A stretch of DNA of 64,000 nucleotides, taken from the NCBI RefSeq assembly GCF_020386615.1, contig NZ_CP077769.1:1674001-1738000 (forward strand), read 5' to 3'. This DNA comes from Chitinophaga pendula. GTDB lineage: Bacteria; Bacteroidota; Bacteroidia; Chitinophagales; Chitinophagaceae. This document shows positions 54,234 to 63,190 of the stretch, in pieces (position 1 is the stretch's first letter; every line of letters starts with the position of its first letter). Under the pieces are notes generated by a model that saw only the letters and a list, made by a program, of their open reading frames with translations, ran no database searches and was not told the origin of the DNA. The translations under genes and the position numbers were made by a program.

Positions 54234-56243
54234 ATGAGAACAATCGCTAGAATTCCCACGTTACTTTTGTCCCTTCTCTTATTGTGTACGTTCACCGCTA
54301 CGGCACAGCTGGTATGGCCAGCCGGACAACTTTTGCCATCCTTTCCTGCCACTAATCCTACACAGGACCTGATCATCCTACGCGAGTCCTCCTCATTTTG
54401 GGAGGCTGAAGGTAGTGCACTGAGTCATAAAACAGGGCGGCTGGAAACCGATGGCTGGCTATGTCAGACAGGTATTGACGCGCCTAATGAACACATGATC
54501 TATGGTCCTTACGTTAATAATATCCCCGCAGGACCCAATGTCGCCGAATTCCGGATGAAGATCGACAATAACACAGCAAATGATGACCCAGTAGTAGACA
54601 TCGATGTCAGAAATGCAACTACCGGCCAGATATTAGCAGCAAAAACATTGACACGTAAACAATTCCCGGTCGCATCCGATTATACCAATTTTACCTTGCC
54701 GTTTATAATTCCGGCAAACGACCAATCCATAGAATTACGTGTTTACTGGAGAGGTTCCTCTTACACTAAGGTAGACTGGGTAAGCGTACAACAGAATAAT
54801 TCTTCTTCGGAAATGTACCTGTTCGCCTCACTAAAGGGTATCGTGAATAGAACAAAACCGCGTATCTTTTCCTACGAAGGAGATGCATTTGCGGAAGGAC
54901 AGTATACCTGGCTACAATCACTGGGACTTAGCTGGACCGAACCCGCCGATAAATGGAGCCTCATCACCAAATATCGAAATGAAATATCTGGTTTGATCGT
55001 ATATGATCCTGCACAGATACATACGGTTAACCTGGCTACCGTACTGGCCAAAGACAAAAAAGCATTGATCGTCTCCCCTGCATTGCTTTCACGGCTGACC
55101 GCAGCACCTTACAGCCTGCCGGTATTATTGGACCTACGCGGACAATTCAGTAGTAAATTACAGGTATATCAGACATTGTACAATACCTATTGGCCCAATT
55201 TGGACCATCGCTTATTAATAGGGCTTAACCCCGATGCACACAAGGCTGCCTTGCGGGAATATGCTACCGCACTGGGTGCTGCCGTTATCTGGCTCGATCC
55301 CGATATCGCCGCCGAAAGTGCCTTACTCAATAACTTCCTGTCCACTATGCCTCCGGGATCTAACTATATGGGATGGTGGCCCGCCGAAGCACCGGGCGTT
55401 GAAAGAGGTTCAAAATATGGCATCACCACCATCGCCAGCGACTGGGCAACTAACCTGACGGTCCATAGCGGTATGTCCAGAACAGTAAATGTTAAACCCG
55501 TACCTGCTAAACCTACCTTGGAGAATAAACTGTATGTAGCCTTCATATTGAGCGATGGCGACAATCTCCAATATGTTGAACACCTGATGCGCAAACTCTG
55601 GAGCAATCCCGACCGCGGAGCAGTACCTATTGGATGGACATTGTCGCCAGCCATGCTGGATGCTATGCCAGGCGCCCTCAACTATTATTACCAAAGCGCA
55701 TCCGGCAATGATAACCTGATTTCAGGCCCTTCCGGTTACGGATATACCTATCCCAATAGCTGGCCGGATCAGACGGCATTGAACAAGTTTGTAATTAAAA
55801 CAGAAGAATATAATAAACGTGCAGGCTTCCGGGTAATCACCATTTGGAATACTATTACTGGTGGTATCAACCAGAACGTTGGACAGGCATTTGCAGATAA
55901 TGCTCCTTCCTTACTGGGACTCACTGCGCAAAATACAGGGGGCGGCCTGACCATACACAATGGTAGTAGCGGCAAACTGCCGGCTATGGCACTTTCCTGT
56001 AACTACTGTACCAACGAACAAGCGATGAAAGATCATATTGCCTCCGCCTCTTCCGGATGGAACAGGACATCACCCCGCTTTATCATCATACAGGCACAAC
56101 CGTGGCAAAATGTAACACCCACCAGCTTTAAGAACGTAGCCAATTCGCTCAACGCGGACTATAAAGTAGTACGGCCCGATCACATTTTCCAGCTGATCCG
56201 GGAAGCAAACGGTCTTCCAACCAACCCCGCCCGCCGAAGATAG
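54234..56243 (+). CDS. GxGYxYP-domain secreted protein
   Basis: A 669-residue exported protein with a signal peptide (RIPTLLLSLLLLCTFTATAQ). The family motif appears as SGPSGYGYTYPNSWPDQ, preceded by FILSDGDNLQYVEHLMRKLW and GWTLSPAMLDAMPGALNYYY. An N-terminal carbohydrate-binding-like beta domain is plausible (about residues 30-190). GxGYxYP proteins are putative glycoside hydrolases found with glycan-use genes. The TTG at 54219 is a less likely start. Confidence 0.85.
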   Translation: MRTIARIPTLLLSLLLLCTFTATAQLVWPAGQLLPSFPATNPTQDLIILRESSSFWEAEGSALSHKTGRLETDGWLCQTGIDAPNEHMIYGPYVNNIPAGPNVAEFRMKIDNNTANDDPVVDIDVRNATTGQILAAKTLTRKQFPVASDYTNFTLPFIIPANDQSIELRVYWRGSSYTKVDWVSVQQNNSSSEMYLFASLKGIVNRTKPRIFSYEGDAFAEGQYTWLQSLGLSWTEPADKWSLITKYRNEISGLIVYDPAQIHTVNLATVLAKDKKALIVSPALLSRLTAAPYSLPVLLDLRGQFSSKLQVYQTLYNTYWPNLDHRLLIGLNPDAHKAALREYATALGAAVIWLDPDIAAESALLNNFLSTMPPGSNYMGWWPAEAPGVERGSKYGITTIASDWATNLTVHSGMSRTVNVKPVPAKPTLENKLYVAFILSDGDNLQYVEHLMRKLWSNPDRGAVPIGWTLSPAMLDAMPGALNYYYQSASGNDNLISGPSGYGYTYPNSWPDQTALNKFVIKTEEYNKRAGFRVITIWNTITGGINQNVGQAFADNAPSLLGLTAQNTGGGLTIHNGSSGKLPAMALSCNYCTNEQAMKDHIASASSGWNRTSPRFIIIQAQPWQNVTPTSFKNVANSLNADYKVVRPDHIFQLIREANGLPTNPARRR

Positions 56244-56263
56244 GTGCTTTAAGACTGATAAGT

Positions 56264-56300
56264 ACCTGGATAACGGTATACTATATATCGTTATCCAGGT
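56264..56300. terminator. Bidirectional terminator
   Basis: ACCTGGATAACG (56264-56275) and CGTTATCCAGGT (56289-56300) pair perfectly, between convergent genes. Confidence 0.7.
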
Positions 56301-56305
56301 AACTT

Positions 56306-57172
56306 CTAAAACGTATCCAATTCGGCTAGCTTGGCCGTGCAAAGCCGTTCTGAGATGCTAATTAGTTGTTTGACTTTATCCAAAAGAATAAGGAGCTCTT
56401 CCTCAGATAGATTGCTATAGATAGAGCGATGAAAAGATAAATCAGATCGTAAGTAAAGAGAACAGTACGCATATCTGTCTTCCCAGCTTTTATAAACAAA
56501 GACAGCTGCCAACTCCGGAGAAAATTTTTCACTGATCTTCCTTAATTTCTCCAGGTTGTAGTTACGGGGTATTATACCAATAAAAAGAAGAATTGCGGCA
56601 ATATAGGCTCGCTCGGCACTCTCGCGCAATAGGAATGTCGCTAATGAATAATCTTTTTGATTAAGAAACAAATCAACTCCCTTTAAAGCGTTTTGCGCAG
56701 TACTAATCCAATATGTATAAGTACTCCTTGTTTTCCTTGATAACTCCTGACGTGCACTGGCGGATGGATCACTAAGTCGCGCTAGCTGAATAGTGCCTGC
56801 ATCATATAATAATATACCTTCTCTTTTTATTGCCGAAAAGAGGGGATGTTGTTCTCTTATACGTTCATTGACAAAGTCGATGCTGTGGGCAAAGATAGTG
56901 ACCGGAGTATCAAATTTGCAGCGGTCATTTATACGCCTTACCAAATCATATTCATCCTCATACTCTTCATTTGTTCGTCCCGTTACAACCAGTATAGCAT
57001 AGTCAGGTAGTGAAGAGGTGTTACTGATGACAGATGATCCTTTCCATAATACTGCTACTTTGGAATCCATTAATATGATCTTCTCAGGGGAATCACAAGT
57101 AATTAAAGTCCCAACGATTTTTCTGATCTCCTCAACTTTATCGGCTGACAAATGCTCCAGAGATATTTTCAC
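56306..57172 (-). CDS. Degenerate nucleotidyltransferase-HEPN fusion protein
   Basis: A 288-residue protein whose plan matches Bacteroidota NTase-HEPN fusions: an N-terminal nucleotidyltransferase-like domain (about 1-120) and a C-terminal HEPN domain (about 150-285; FLLRESAERAYIAAILLFIG, PRNYNLEKLRKIS). In the NTase part the usual FGSxARG is MDSKVAV and the DxD-bearing SDYDLLV is LPDYAILVV, so catalysis is probably lost. The usual His before the HEPN helix is also absent. A GTG start at 57172 gives MKISLEHLSADKVEEIRKIV, the family N-terminus; the frame extends to 57274. Confidence 0.7.
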   Translation of the reverse strand: MKISLEHLSADKVEEIRKIVGTLITCDSPEKIILMDSKVAVLWKGSSVISNTSSLPDYAILVVTGRTNEEYEDEYDLVRRINDRCKFDTPVTIFAHSIDFVNERIREQHPLFSAIKREGILLYDAGTIQLARLSDPSASARQELSRKTRSTYTYWISTAQNALKGVDLFLNQKDYSLATFLLRESAERAYIAAILLFIGIIPRNYNLEKLRKISEKFSPELAAVFVYKSWEDRYAYCSLYLRSDLSFHRSIYSNLSEEELLILLDKVKQLISISERLCTAKLAELDTF

Positions 57173-57405
57173 GTGACTAGGGGTTTTATTTGATAATAAA
57201 CATGTTATCGTAATATACATCATTCTATGAAGATGGCACACATTACAGGAGATGAGCTCGCTATAACTGTTCATTTCATTCAGTGATCATTTTTTATTCT
57301 TTTTATCTCTTTGACTGGTCTTACTAGGTATACGGAAGTTTTGTAACTAACTTCTCGCAACGAAAATCCATTCTCGCGTTACACCTAGTTTTAACTCCGC
57401 TCTCC

Positions 57406-58608
57406 ATGACCAGAATCTCCAATCCGTCTATCCCGGAGCACTTTTACAGCCTGGATGCTATCAGAGGCTTCGCTGCAATTATTGTCGTACTCTACCACTG
57501 GCAGCTGTTTTTTTTTAAGGATGATATCTTCATATTGAATGGGTACGATAAAGCAGCTTTACCACTTCATGATCTGTTGGCCGTTTGTTATAACAATGGT
57601 ATGGTCGTGGTAGATATGTTCTTCCTGCTTTCAGGATTTATCTTCTTCTGGCTATATGCCGCCAGGATCGCAGAGAAGCGAATATCCGTCAGTAAGTTCT
57701 TTCTGTTCAGGATCAGTCGCCTGTATCCTATTCATATCCTCACCTTTCTAATGATGATCGTTCTGCAATGGTTGATGATGCAAACCTATGGACATTACTT
57801 CATCATCCAACTGAATGATTACTACCATTTCGTTCTGAACATTTTCTTCATACAGACCTGGGGATTTGAAAAAGGTCCATCCTTCAATGGCCCCTCCTGG
57901 TCCGTATCAGTAGAAGTGTTCCTGTACGTAGTTTTCTTTCTCATCTGCCGGCTTAAATGGCAGTCCAATAAGTTACTGCTGCTTTTACTCATCCCACTGG
58001 GAGCAGTCCTGCAACACTATGACCTTCTCATAGGAAAAGGCCTATTCTCTTTTTTCCTGGGAGCACTGGTATATTATGTCTATAGCTGGATCATACAGCG
58101 GAATCGCTTTGGGAAATATTTTACGCCCATTTTACTCCTCACCTGCACACTATGGATACTGGTTGTGGTAGAATATCATGGGGGCTTTCTCCGGACTTTT
58201 TATATAGACAAAATAAAGGAGCTGCGGCCAGGGATAAGCGATACAGCTGCACAAACAAGCTATGGCGTTGTCCGTAACCTGTTTTTTCGTGTAACGGTTT
58301 CTCCCTGCACAATCCTGCTGCTGGCCCTCTGGGAAACGGGGAAAGGCACCCTCAGCAGGCATTGGGCTTGGATAGGGAACAGCAGCTACGCCATATACCT
58401 GCTGCACTTCCCCCTGCAAATAATGTTTGTATTGGTGGCTCATCAGCTGGGATTAAGCCGCAGTATAATGAGCCATCCGCTAACCTTATTACTGTTCTTC
58501 GGTATACTCATACCGTTAAGTGTACTTACCTACTATTATTTTGAACTACCCGTACAAGATAAAATGCGGGGCGCACTCCGGAGAAAAGAAAAAGCAGCAC
58601 TTGCATAA
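57406..58608 (+). CDS. Acyltransferase family 3 (OafA/YrhL-like)
   Basis: A 400-residue membrane O-acyltransferase. The N-terminal motif FYSLDAIRGFAAIIVVLYHW (R-x10-H type) is present, with FFLLSGFIFFWLYAARIAEK, GPSWSVSVEVFLYVVFFLIC and about ten hydrophobic helices. Such enzymes acetylate or succinylate surface polysaccharides. No glycan gene is adjacent; the target is unknown. It ends 2 bases from the convergent RidA-like gene. Confidence 0.87.
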   Translation: MTRISNPSIPEHFYSLDAIRGFAAIIVVLYHWQLFFFKDDIFILNGYDKAALPLHDLLAVCYNNGMVVVDMFFLLSGFIFFWLYAARIAEKRISVSKFFLFRISRLYPIHILTFLMMIVLQWLMMQTYGHYFIIQLNDYYHFVLNIFFIQTWGFEKGPSFNGPSWSVSVEVFLYVVFFLICRLKWQSNKLLLLLLIPLGAVLQHYDLLIGKGLFSFFLGALVYYVYSWIIQRNRFGKYFTPILLLTCTLWILVVVEYHGGFLRTFYIDKIKELRPGISDTAAQTSYGVVRNLFFRVTVSPCTILLLALWETGKGTLSRHWAWIGNSSYAIYLLHFPLQIMFVLVAHQLGLSRSIMSHPLTLLLFFGILIPLSVLTYYYFELPVQDKMRGALRRKEKAALA

Positions 58609-58610
58609 GC

Positions 58611-59036
58611 CTATTCTTTTAACGATGCTACTACAGACACCTCCAGGTTGGCACCAGCTGCAAGATCCTTGACAGCCACACAGCTCCTGGCCGGAAAAGG
58701 GGCGGTAAAATAAAGGGTATATAACCTATTAAAAACAGCATACTGACTCATATCCTTCAGATATACCGTCACATTGACAATGGCTGAAAGATCTATCCCC
58801 GACTGCCTTAATATCTCCCGGATATTACCCATAACAACAGATACTTCCTTTTCAAATGTCTCATTGGCCAATTTGCCGGTAGCGGGATCGATGCCGACCT
58901 GTCCGGATACATATAACATGCCATGACTAGCCCTGGCGCTGCTATAAGGTCTGACAGGCTGCTTTTCCTGTGAAAAAACCGGCAACGCACCTGCCAGTAA
59001 AATAAATACCAAAATAACCTTGCCTATTATATGCAT
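58611..59036 (-). CDS. Exported RidA-family protein
   Basis: A 141-residue Rid/YjgF domain preceded by a signal peptide (IIGKVILVFILLAGALPVFS). The domain has VRPYSSARASHGMLYVSGQV, NIREILRQSGIDLSAIVNVT and FPARSCVAVKDLAAGANLEV; the Arg of the SRxxV motif used by deaminating RidA is present in ARSCV. RidA hydrolyses reactive enamines; a secreted form with that job is unusual. ATG 59036 is chosen for the signal peptide. Confidence 0.82.
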   Translation of the reverse strand: MHIIGKVILVFILLAGALPVFSQEKQPVRPYSSARASHGMLYVSGQVGIDPATGKLANETFEKEVSVVMGNIREILRQSGIDLSAIVNVTVYLKDMSQYAVFNRLYTLYFTAPFPARSCVAVKDLAAGANLEVSVVASLKE

Positions 59037-59129
59037 AGCTGTTCTACTTTTAATAAGTATTAATATATACAAGAGAGAGACGCAATATACGACGTCTCTC
59101 TTTCTGTTTAATCTGCAAATAACAAATGA

Positions 59130-59270
59130 CTATCGGGCGATATTTACCTTGGATACTTGCTCCGTCAATCGGGCAAGAGCTTCCGGCTGTGACATATATA
59201 CCACATGATTACCCTTTATCTCGGTTACCACGGCACCTGCACTTTTGTACATCTGACGTCGCAGATCCAT
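59130..59270 (-). pseudogene. C-terminal remnant of an alpha/beta hydrolase
   Basis: A 46-codon frame (MDLRRQMYKSAGAVVTEIKG then NHVVYMSQPEALARLTEQVS) matches only the last helix and His-bearing strand of MhpC/EstA-type hydrolases (KGNHVVYMSQPEAL). An in-frame stop lies three codons upstream of the Leu-Ile-Ile-His preceding the Met. It is a truncated copy related to the hydrolase at 63620. Confidence 0.6.
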
Positions 59271-59570
59271 ATGAATGATAAGCTACAGTAGTAGGCTCGC
59301 AGCTATGGTTTTCCTGATTATTACGTTTGCCTGTCTGATCCCAGGCCCGACAACCCTACCGTCTGTTGAAAATTATTCTCGGGACAGGGCTTTTTTGTAT
59401 CTTAGCTTAAATGTTAATCCTTTCCATTCGGTGTCTTTTCATACATTAAAACGAATAATTGTTAACCATTCACATAGTACCTGCCCAGGTGGGTAACGGG
59501 CCCTATTTCACTACCCGTGGCAGAAGCAAGTTCAACCTGAATCAAAAATTAAACCCAAAAAACATCACCC
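59271..59570. other. Intergenic region before the second metallopeptidase
   Basis: No gene or clear promoter found. Confidence 0.3.
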
Positions 59571-60845
59571 ATGAAAAATCTAATGAAAACAGGATGGTAT
59601 ATCCTGGTGTGTAGTATTATGTTTGTTGCCTGCCAAAAAGAGAAAACACAACAACAACCCGGTACCGGAATATCCAATGATATAATCACCCAGATAAAGA
59701 AAATGGGATTCAATACCGAAAGTATCCGCAGAGTAGATAATGGTTATGTCGTTGAAGGGGACATCTTCCTGTCAACTAGATCATTGGATCAGCAGTCAGA
59801 CAGTAAAAAGCTGCTGATAGCAAAAGAAGAACAGTATCGCACTAACAATGTGATTGCAATCAATGGTAGTAATAGGGAAATCACAGTATCTGTAACCAAT
59901 CTTCCGCCTATATATGTTGCCGCAGCTGATGAAGCGATAGCGCGTTATAATGCATTGGGATTGCGACTTACCTTCCGCAGAGTTGCGAGTGGGGGAGAGG
60001 TAGATATCATTAATGCGAATCTTGGCTGGGGTATACTAGGGCAATCTGCAGGTTTTCCAGATGCCCAGGGTAACCCGCCTAACCCGATTAAACTGAATGC
60101 TGCCTATATAGGTAACACGCCTAACCAGGCATACATGGCGACTATTATTGCACACGAAATAGGTCATACGATCGGGTTTAGGCATACAGACTATTTTAAC
60201 AGAGCATACAGCTGTGGCACCCCTGGTAATGAAGGAGATGCTGGTATAGGTGCTATCAATATCCCCGGCACTCCTACCGCCGCTGACCCTAACAGCTGGA
60301 TGTTGGCCTGTGTAGGTACCAATATAAGCCGCCCATTCAATGCCAATGATATCGTTGCATTGAGATACCTCTATGGCCAGACTGGCGGCGGAAACCCCAT
60401 TGCCGATGGTATATACAAAATTGTAAGCGTCGCCAGTGGCAAAGTATTAGATGTAGATGCTGGAAATGTCAATAATAACGGTGCTATCGTGCAGCAATGG
60501 GGCTGGCTCAATACCCCTAATCAACAATGGAGGTTTGAAGCATTGGGCAATGGCTACTATAAGATTTCAAGTGTCGCCAGTGGTAAAGTATTGGATGTTG
60601 ATGCCGGAAATATCAATGTAGATGGTGCCGGTGTACAACAGTGGGCCTGGTTAGGTGTTGAAAATATTGGAAACCAGCAATGGGCCATTCGGCCGGAAGC
60701 TAATGGATCCTATGCCATTATCTGTAAGGAAAGCGGCAAAGTATTGGACCTGGCAGCTAATAATATTAATAATGACGGTGGCCGCATACAACAATATCTA
60801 TGGCTCAACGGTGGCAATCAACGCTGGTACATCCAGGCGCCCTGA
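59571..60845 (+). CDS. HEIGH-type metallopeptidase lipoprotein with ricin-type lectin module
   Basis: A 424-residue protein. The signal ends with a lipobox (SIMFVACQKE). The zinc motif is ATIIAHEIGHTIGFRHTD (first His at residue 195), followed by NRAYSCGTPGNEGDAGIG and SWMLACVG. A ricin-type beta-trefoil follows (about 280-424) with three repeats: VASGKVLDVDAGNVNNNG, VASGKVLDVDAGNINVDG and ESGKVLDLAANNINNDG, each with a QQW/QQY segment. It is a paralogue of the protein at 45412 with another C-terminal module, so the pair shares the peptidase but probably targets different surfaces. Confidence 0.85.
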   Translation: MKNLMKTGWYILVCSIMFVACQKEKTQQQPGTGISNDIITQIKKMGFNTESIRRVDNGYVVEGDIFLSTRSLDQQSDSKKLLIAKEEQYRTNNVIAINGSNREITVSVTNLPPIYVAAADEAIARYNALGLRLTFRRVASGGEVDIINANLGWGILGQSAGFPDAQGNPPNPIKLNAAYIGNTPNQAYMATIIAHEIGHTIGFRHTDYFNRAYSCGTPGNEGDAGIGAINIPGTPTAADPNSWMLACVGTNISRPFNANDIVALRYLYGQTGGGNPIADGIYKIVSVASGKVLDVDAGNVNNNGAIVQQWGWLNTPNQQWRFEALGNGYYKISSVASGKVLDVDAGNINVDGAGVQQWAWLGVENIGNQQWAIRPEANGSYAIICKESGKVLDLAANNINNDGGRIQQYLWLNGGNQRWYIQAP

Positions 60846-60875
60846 TAAGATAACATAATGGCCCGTTAAAGAAAG

Positions 60876-60923
60876 GTTGGCAGTATTATGCCTGTTTGGT
60901 GCATGATATCGCCAACTTTTTTT
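60876..60923 (+). terminator. Probable terminator
   Basis: GTTGGC (60876-60881) and GCCAAC (60911-60916) followed by TTTTTTT, downstream of the metallopeptidase gene. Confidence 0.45.
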
Positions 60924-60944
60924 AGTTATAGAGGGAATAAAAGA

Positions 60945-61595
60945 TCAATCATCCAGTTTAAACCTTCGCAATAACTCCGTTAGCTCTCTCTCGCTGATAC
61001 CGAGCTCAAATCCCTCTGCCGTCAATACCTTCCTTTCACGAAGTTGCTTGACAGCCCTGTTAAAGCTGCGGATCGTAATGGCTAGGTAATCCGCCATATC
61101 CTTCTTGGAAAAATACACCTGCTGCGCCTCCTGTAGCATCAAGAGCCGTATCAGACCATATTCTACAGGATAGAGCTGTTGATACGAAGCTCGTACACAG
61201 GTCTGGGCAAGGCGTGTCGCCAACTCCTCCAGTAATACCTGGTTCAGTTCAGCATCCGAATACATCAGCATCGTAAAGAGCTCCTGAGATAGCGTATAAG
61301 CTTTTACCGGAGTAATAGCCTCTACGTTGCAGATACTCACCGCCTTACGGATCGCCTCTAATTCACCGGTAATCTCGCCTTTACCCAGGAACTCAAAAAT
61401 CAGGTTCTTATCATTGTCCTCCGTCATATAACATTTGATAATACCCTCCAGGATGACATATACCTTATGAATATGATCTTCCTGTCGGATAAGTTTCATG
61501 CCGGGCTCAAAAGATTGCAGGGAGATATGATGTCCATGCTTCCCAGCCAATAGTCGCTCCATACACGACAAAAATGCGGGATTAGTACGTAGCAT
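60945..61595 (-). CDS. Crp/Fnr-family transcriptional regulator
   Basis: A 216-residue regulator: cyclic-nucleotide-binding fold (about 20-135; VYVILEGIIKCYMTEDNDKN, FEFLGKGEITGELEAIR) and C-terminal HTH (FSKKDMADYLAITIRSFNRA). Few cysteines and no FNR-type cluster. It is divergent from the acetyltransferase at 61675. A perfect 14-bp palindrome sits 9 bases before its start. Confidence 0.88.
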   Translation of the reverse strand: MLRTNPAFLSCMERLLAGKHGHHISLQSFEPGMKLIRQEDHIHKVYVILEGIIKCYMTEDNDKNLIFEFLGKGEITGELEAIRKAVSICNVEAITPVKAYTLSQELFTMLMYSDAELNQVLLEELATRLAQTCVRASYQQLYPVEYGLIRLLMLQEAQQVYFSKKDMADYLAITIRSFNRAVKQLRERKVLTAEGFELGISERELTELLRRFKLDD

Positions 61596-61604
61596 ATTTT
61601 AGTT

Positions 61605-61618
61605 GGGACATATGTCCC
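61605..61618. promoter_or_regulatory. Perfect 14-bp palindrome, candidate Crp/Fnr operator
   Basis: GGGACATATGTCCC lies in the 79-base divergent spacer, 22 bases upstream of the -7 box of the acetyltransferase gene and close to its expected -33 element. Confidence 0.6.
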
Positions 61619-61640
61619 GGTTTTTTAAATGGCTCCTTTT

Positions 61641-61648
61641 TATTTTTG
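61641..61648 (+). promoter_or_regulatory. Candidate -7 box of the acetyltransferase gene
   Basis: TATTTTTG matches TAnnTTTG, 26 bases before the ATG at 61675. No TTG at the usual spacing, which fits an activator-dependent promoter. Confidence 0.5.
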
Positions 61649-61674
61649 TGCCGGATTCAAAGATATAAATAACA

Positions 61675-62298
61675 ATGAAACAACTACTGGACATCGACAC
61701 CTGGTCGAGAAAAGACCATTTCCGGTTCTTTACCGCATTTGAAGAACCATTTTTTGGGGTTTGTGTAGACATCGACTGTACCGTCGCTTACCGGCGTGCA
61801 AAAAATATTAAAACATCGTTCTTCATATATTACCTGCATAAAGCGCTGGTAGCAGCCAACCGGGTAGAATCTTTCAGATATCGTATCGCAGACGACCAGG
61901 TCTGGATCTACGATAAAATACATGCTACCCCTACCATTAACCGTCCCGACAATACCTTCGGATTTTCTTATATGGACTACTACGAAGACTACCGGGAATT
62001 CGAAACTGCGGCCTTACTGGAAGCCGAAAGGGTACGCAATACCCCCGGGCTGGAACCCGCCGGTGCTGATCAGAATGTGATACACTTCTCTGCAATACCA
62101 TGGGTTAGCTTTACCGGCCTCTCCCATGCAAGGAGTTTCTCCTTCAAAGACAGCTGTCCCAAGATATCTTTTGGCAAGATCAAAGATCATGGTACAAAAA
62201 TGTATATGCCTGTATCAATACATGTGCATCATGGACTCATGGATGGATACCATGTAGGACAATTCGTTGCCGCATTCGAAGAATTGATGAATGATTAA
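61675..62298 (+). CDS. Chloramphenicol acetyltransferase-like protein
   Basis: A 207-residue CoA-dependent acetyltransferase of the classical trimeric type. The catalytic motif is HVHHGLMDGYHVGQF (HHxxxDG) near the C-terminus; other landmarks are DIDTWSRKDHFRFFTAFEEP at the start and IHFSAIPWVSFTGLSHARSF. Length fits the family (about 210-220). It may confer chloramphenicol resistance or acetylate another compound. Control by the divergent Crp/Fnr regulator is inferred. Confidence 0.85.
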   Translation: MKQLLDIDTWSRKDHFRFFTAFEEPFFGVCVDIDCTVAYRRAKNIKTSFFIYYLHKALVAANRVESFRYRIADDQVWIYDKIHATPTINRPDNTFGFSYMDYYEDYREFETAALLEAERVRNTPGLEPAGADQNVIHFSAIPWVSFTGLSHARSFSFKDSCPKISFGKIKDHGTKMYMPVSIHVHHGLMDGYHVGQFVAAFEELMND

Positions 62299-62304
62299 AC
62301 ACAG

Positions 62305-63087
62305 CTATGGCACCCGCTTGGCCTTATCTTTCTTTAAGATAGCCTGGCTTTTCTGCTGTATGGCAGGAGAAAGCTGCTTCCAGTTACTGTCATACTCGAT
62401 ACGATAAGACTGTGCCGCCTCCTCGTCAACGGCATAATAAGCTGTTGCCTTGGACTTAATGAAACTTTTTCCTTTTGTCGGGGTGGCGGGCGTAGTATAA
62501 ACGATCTGCTTTAACTCCTTGGCGTCAAGGCCATCACTCGCACCGTAATAAGTCAGATAAAACTCTGGCATACCGTCTTTATCTTCATCACTGACACTGC
62601 ATAGAGGATACTCGAAAGAGGGCCAGTAAACTACATTGCCAAAGTCCTGGAATCTGGCCTTTTCAACTACACCACCATGATCCTGCAATAGTATAAAAGC
62701 ATATAGATTATGCTCACTGTATACGATGGTATCGATCGGTGCAGATCGCATATCCTTATGCGCATGAGTGCCAGCCTCATGCTCCCATCGGTTGGTCGAA
62801 AAGTTGAAGACCTCACCGACACCCCCCTCTTTATATTCAATGATACGGGTTAGCGTACGTACTTTTTTCGTGAAAACAAACTCAAAATGTCCTTGCCGGC
62901 TTTCACAATGAATGATCTGTGTCGTTTTTCCGTATGTGCTATCTCCGTAATTATAATCCAGATCCGTTAATTGCTCGTATTTTGCTGCATCTTTAGGATA
63001 AAACCAATTTACCTTCAGCGTACTGCCTTGTGCGAAGGCCGACAAGTAGAAGGATATACAAAAAAGCATAAGTAGTAAACTTTTCAT
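62305..63087 (-). CDS. Exported protein of unknown function
   Basis: A 260-residue secreted protein with a signal peptide (SLLLMLFCISFYLSAFAQ). The central part has a DEDKDGMPEFYLTYYGASDG segment, an Asp-rich loop reminiscent of FG-GAP/M949_RS01915-type proteins, followed by LDAKELKQIVYTT. The C-terminus is Lys-rich. Calcium binding by the loop is possible. It ends 6 bases from the acetyltransferase stop. Confidence 0.6.
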   Translation of the reverse strand: MKSLLLMLFCISFYLSAFAQGSTLKVNWFYPKDAAKYEQLTDLDYNYGDSTYGKTTQIIHCESRQGHFEFVFTKKVRTLTRIIEYKEGGVGEVFNFSTNRWEHEAGTHAHKDMRSAPIDTIVYSEHNLYAFILLQDHGGVVEKARFQDFGNVVYWPSFEYPLCSVSDEDKDGMPEFYLTYYGASDGLDAKELKQIVYTTPATPTKGKSFIKSKATAYYAVDEEAAQSYRIEYDSNWKQLSPAIQQKSQAILKKDKAKRVP

Positions 63088-63139
63088 CGTATGATCATCT
63101 TTCGGTGATGGGTAATATCGGACAAAGGTAAAAAGAAAG

Positions 63140-63163
63140 CCCGGCTATCAGAAGATAACCGGG
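63140..63163 (-). terminator. Hairpin left behind a decayed gene
   Basis: On the minus strand CCCGGTTATC and GATAGCCGGG pair with one mismatch and are followed by CTTTCTTTTT. It lies just downstream of the remnant at 63191. Confidence 0.45.
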
Positions 63164-63190
63164 TGGTATAGCTAAAAAAGGAGAACAAAA

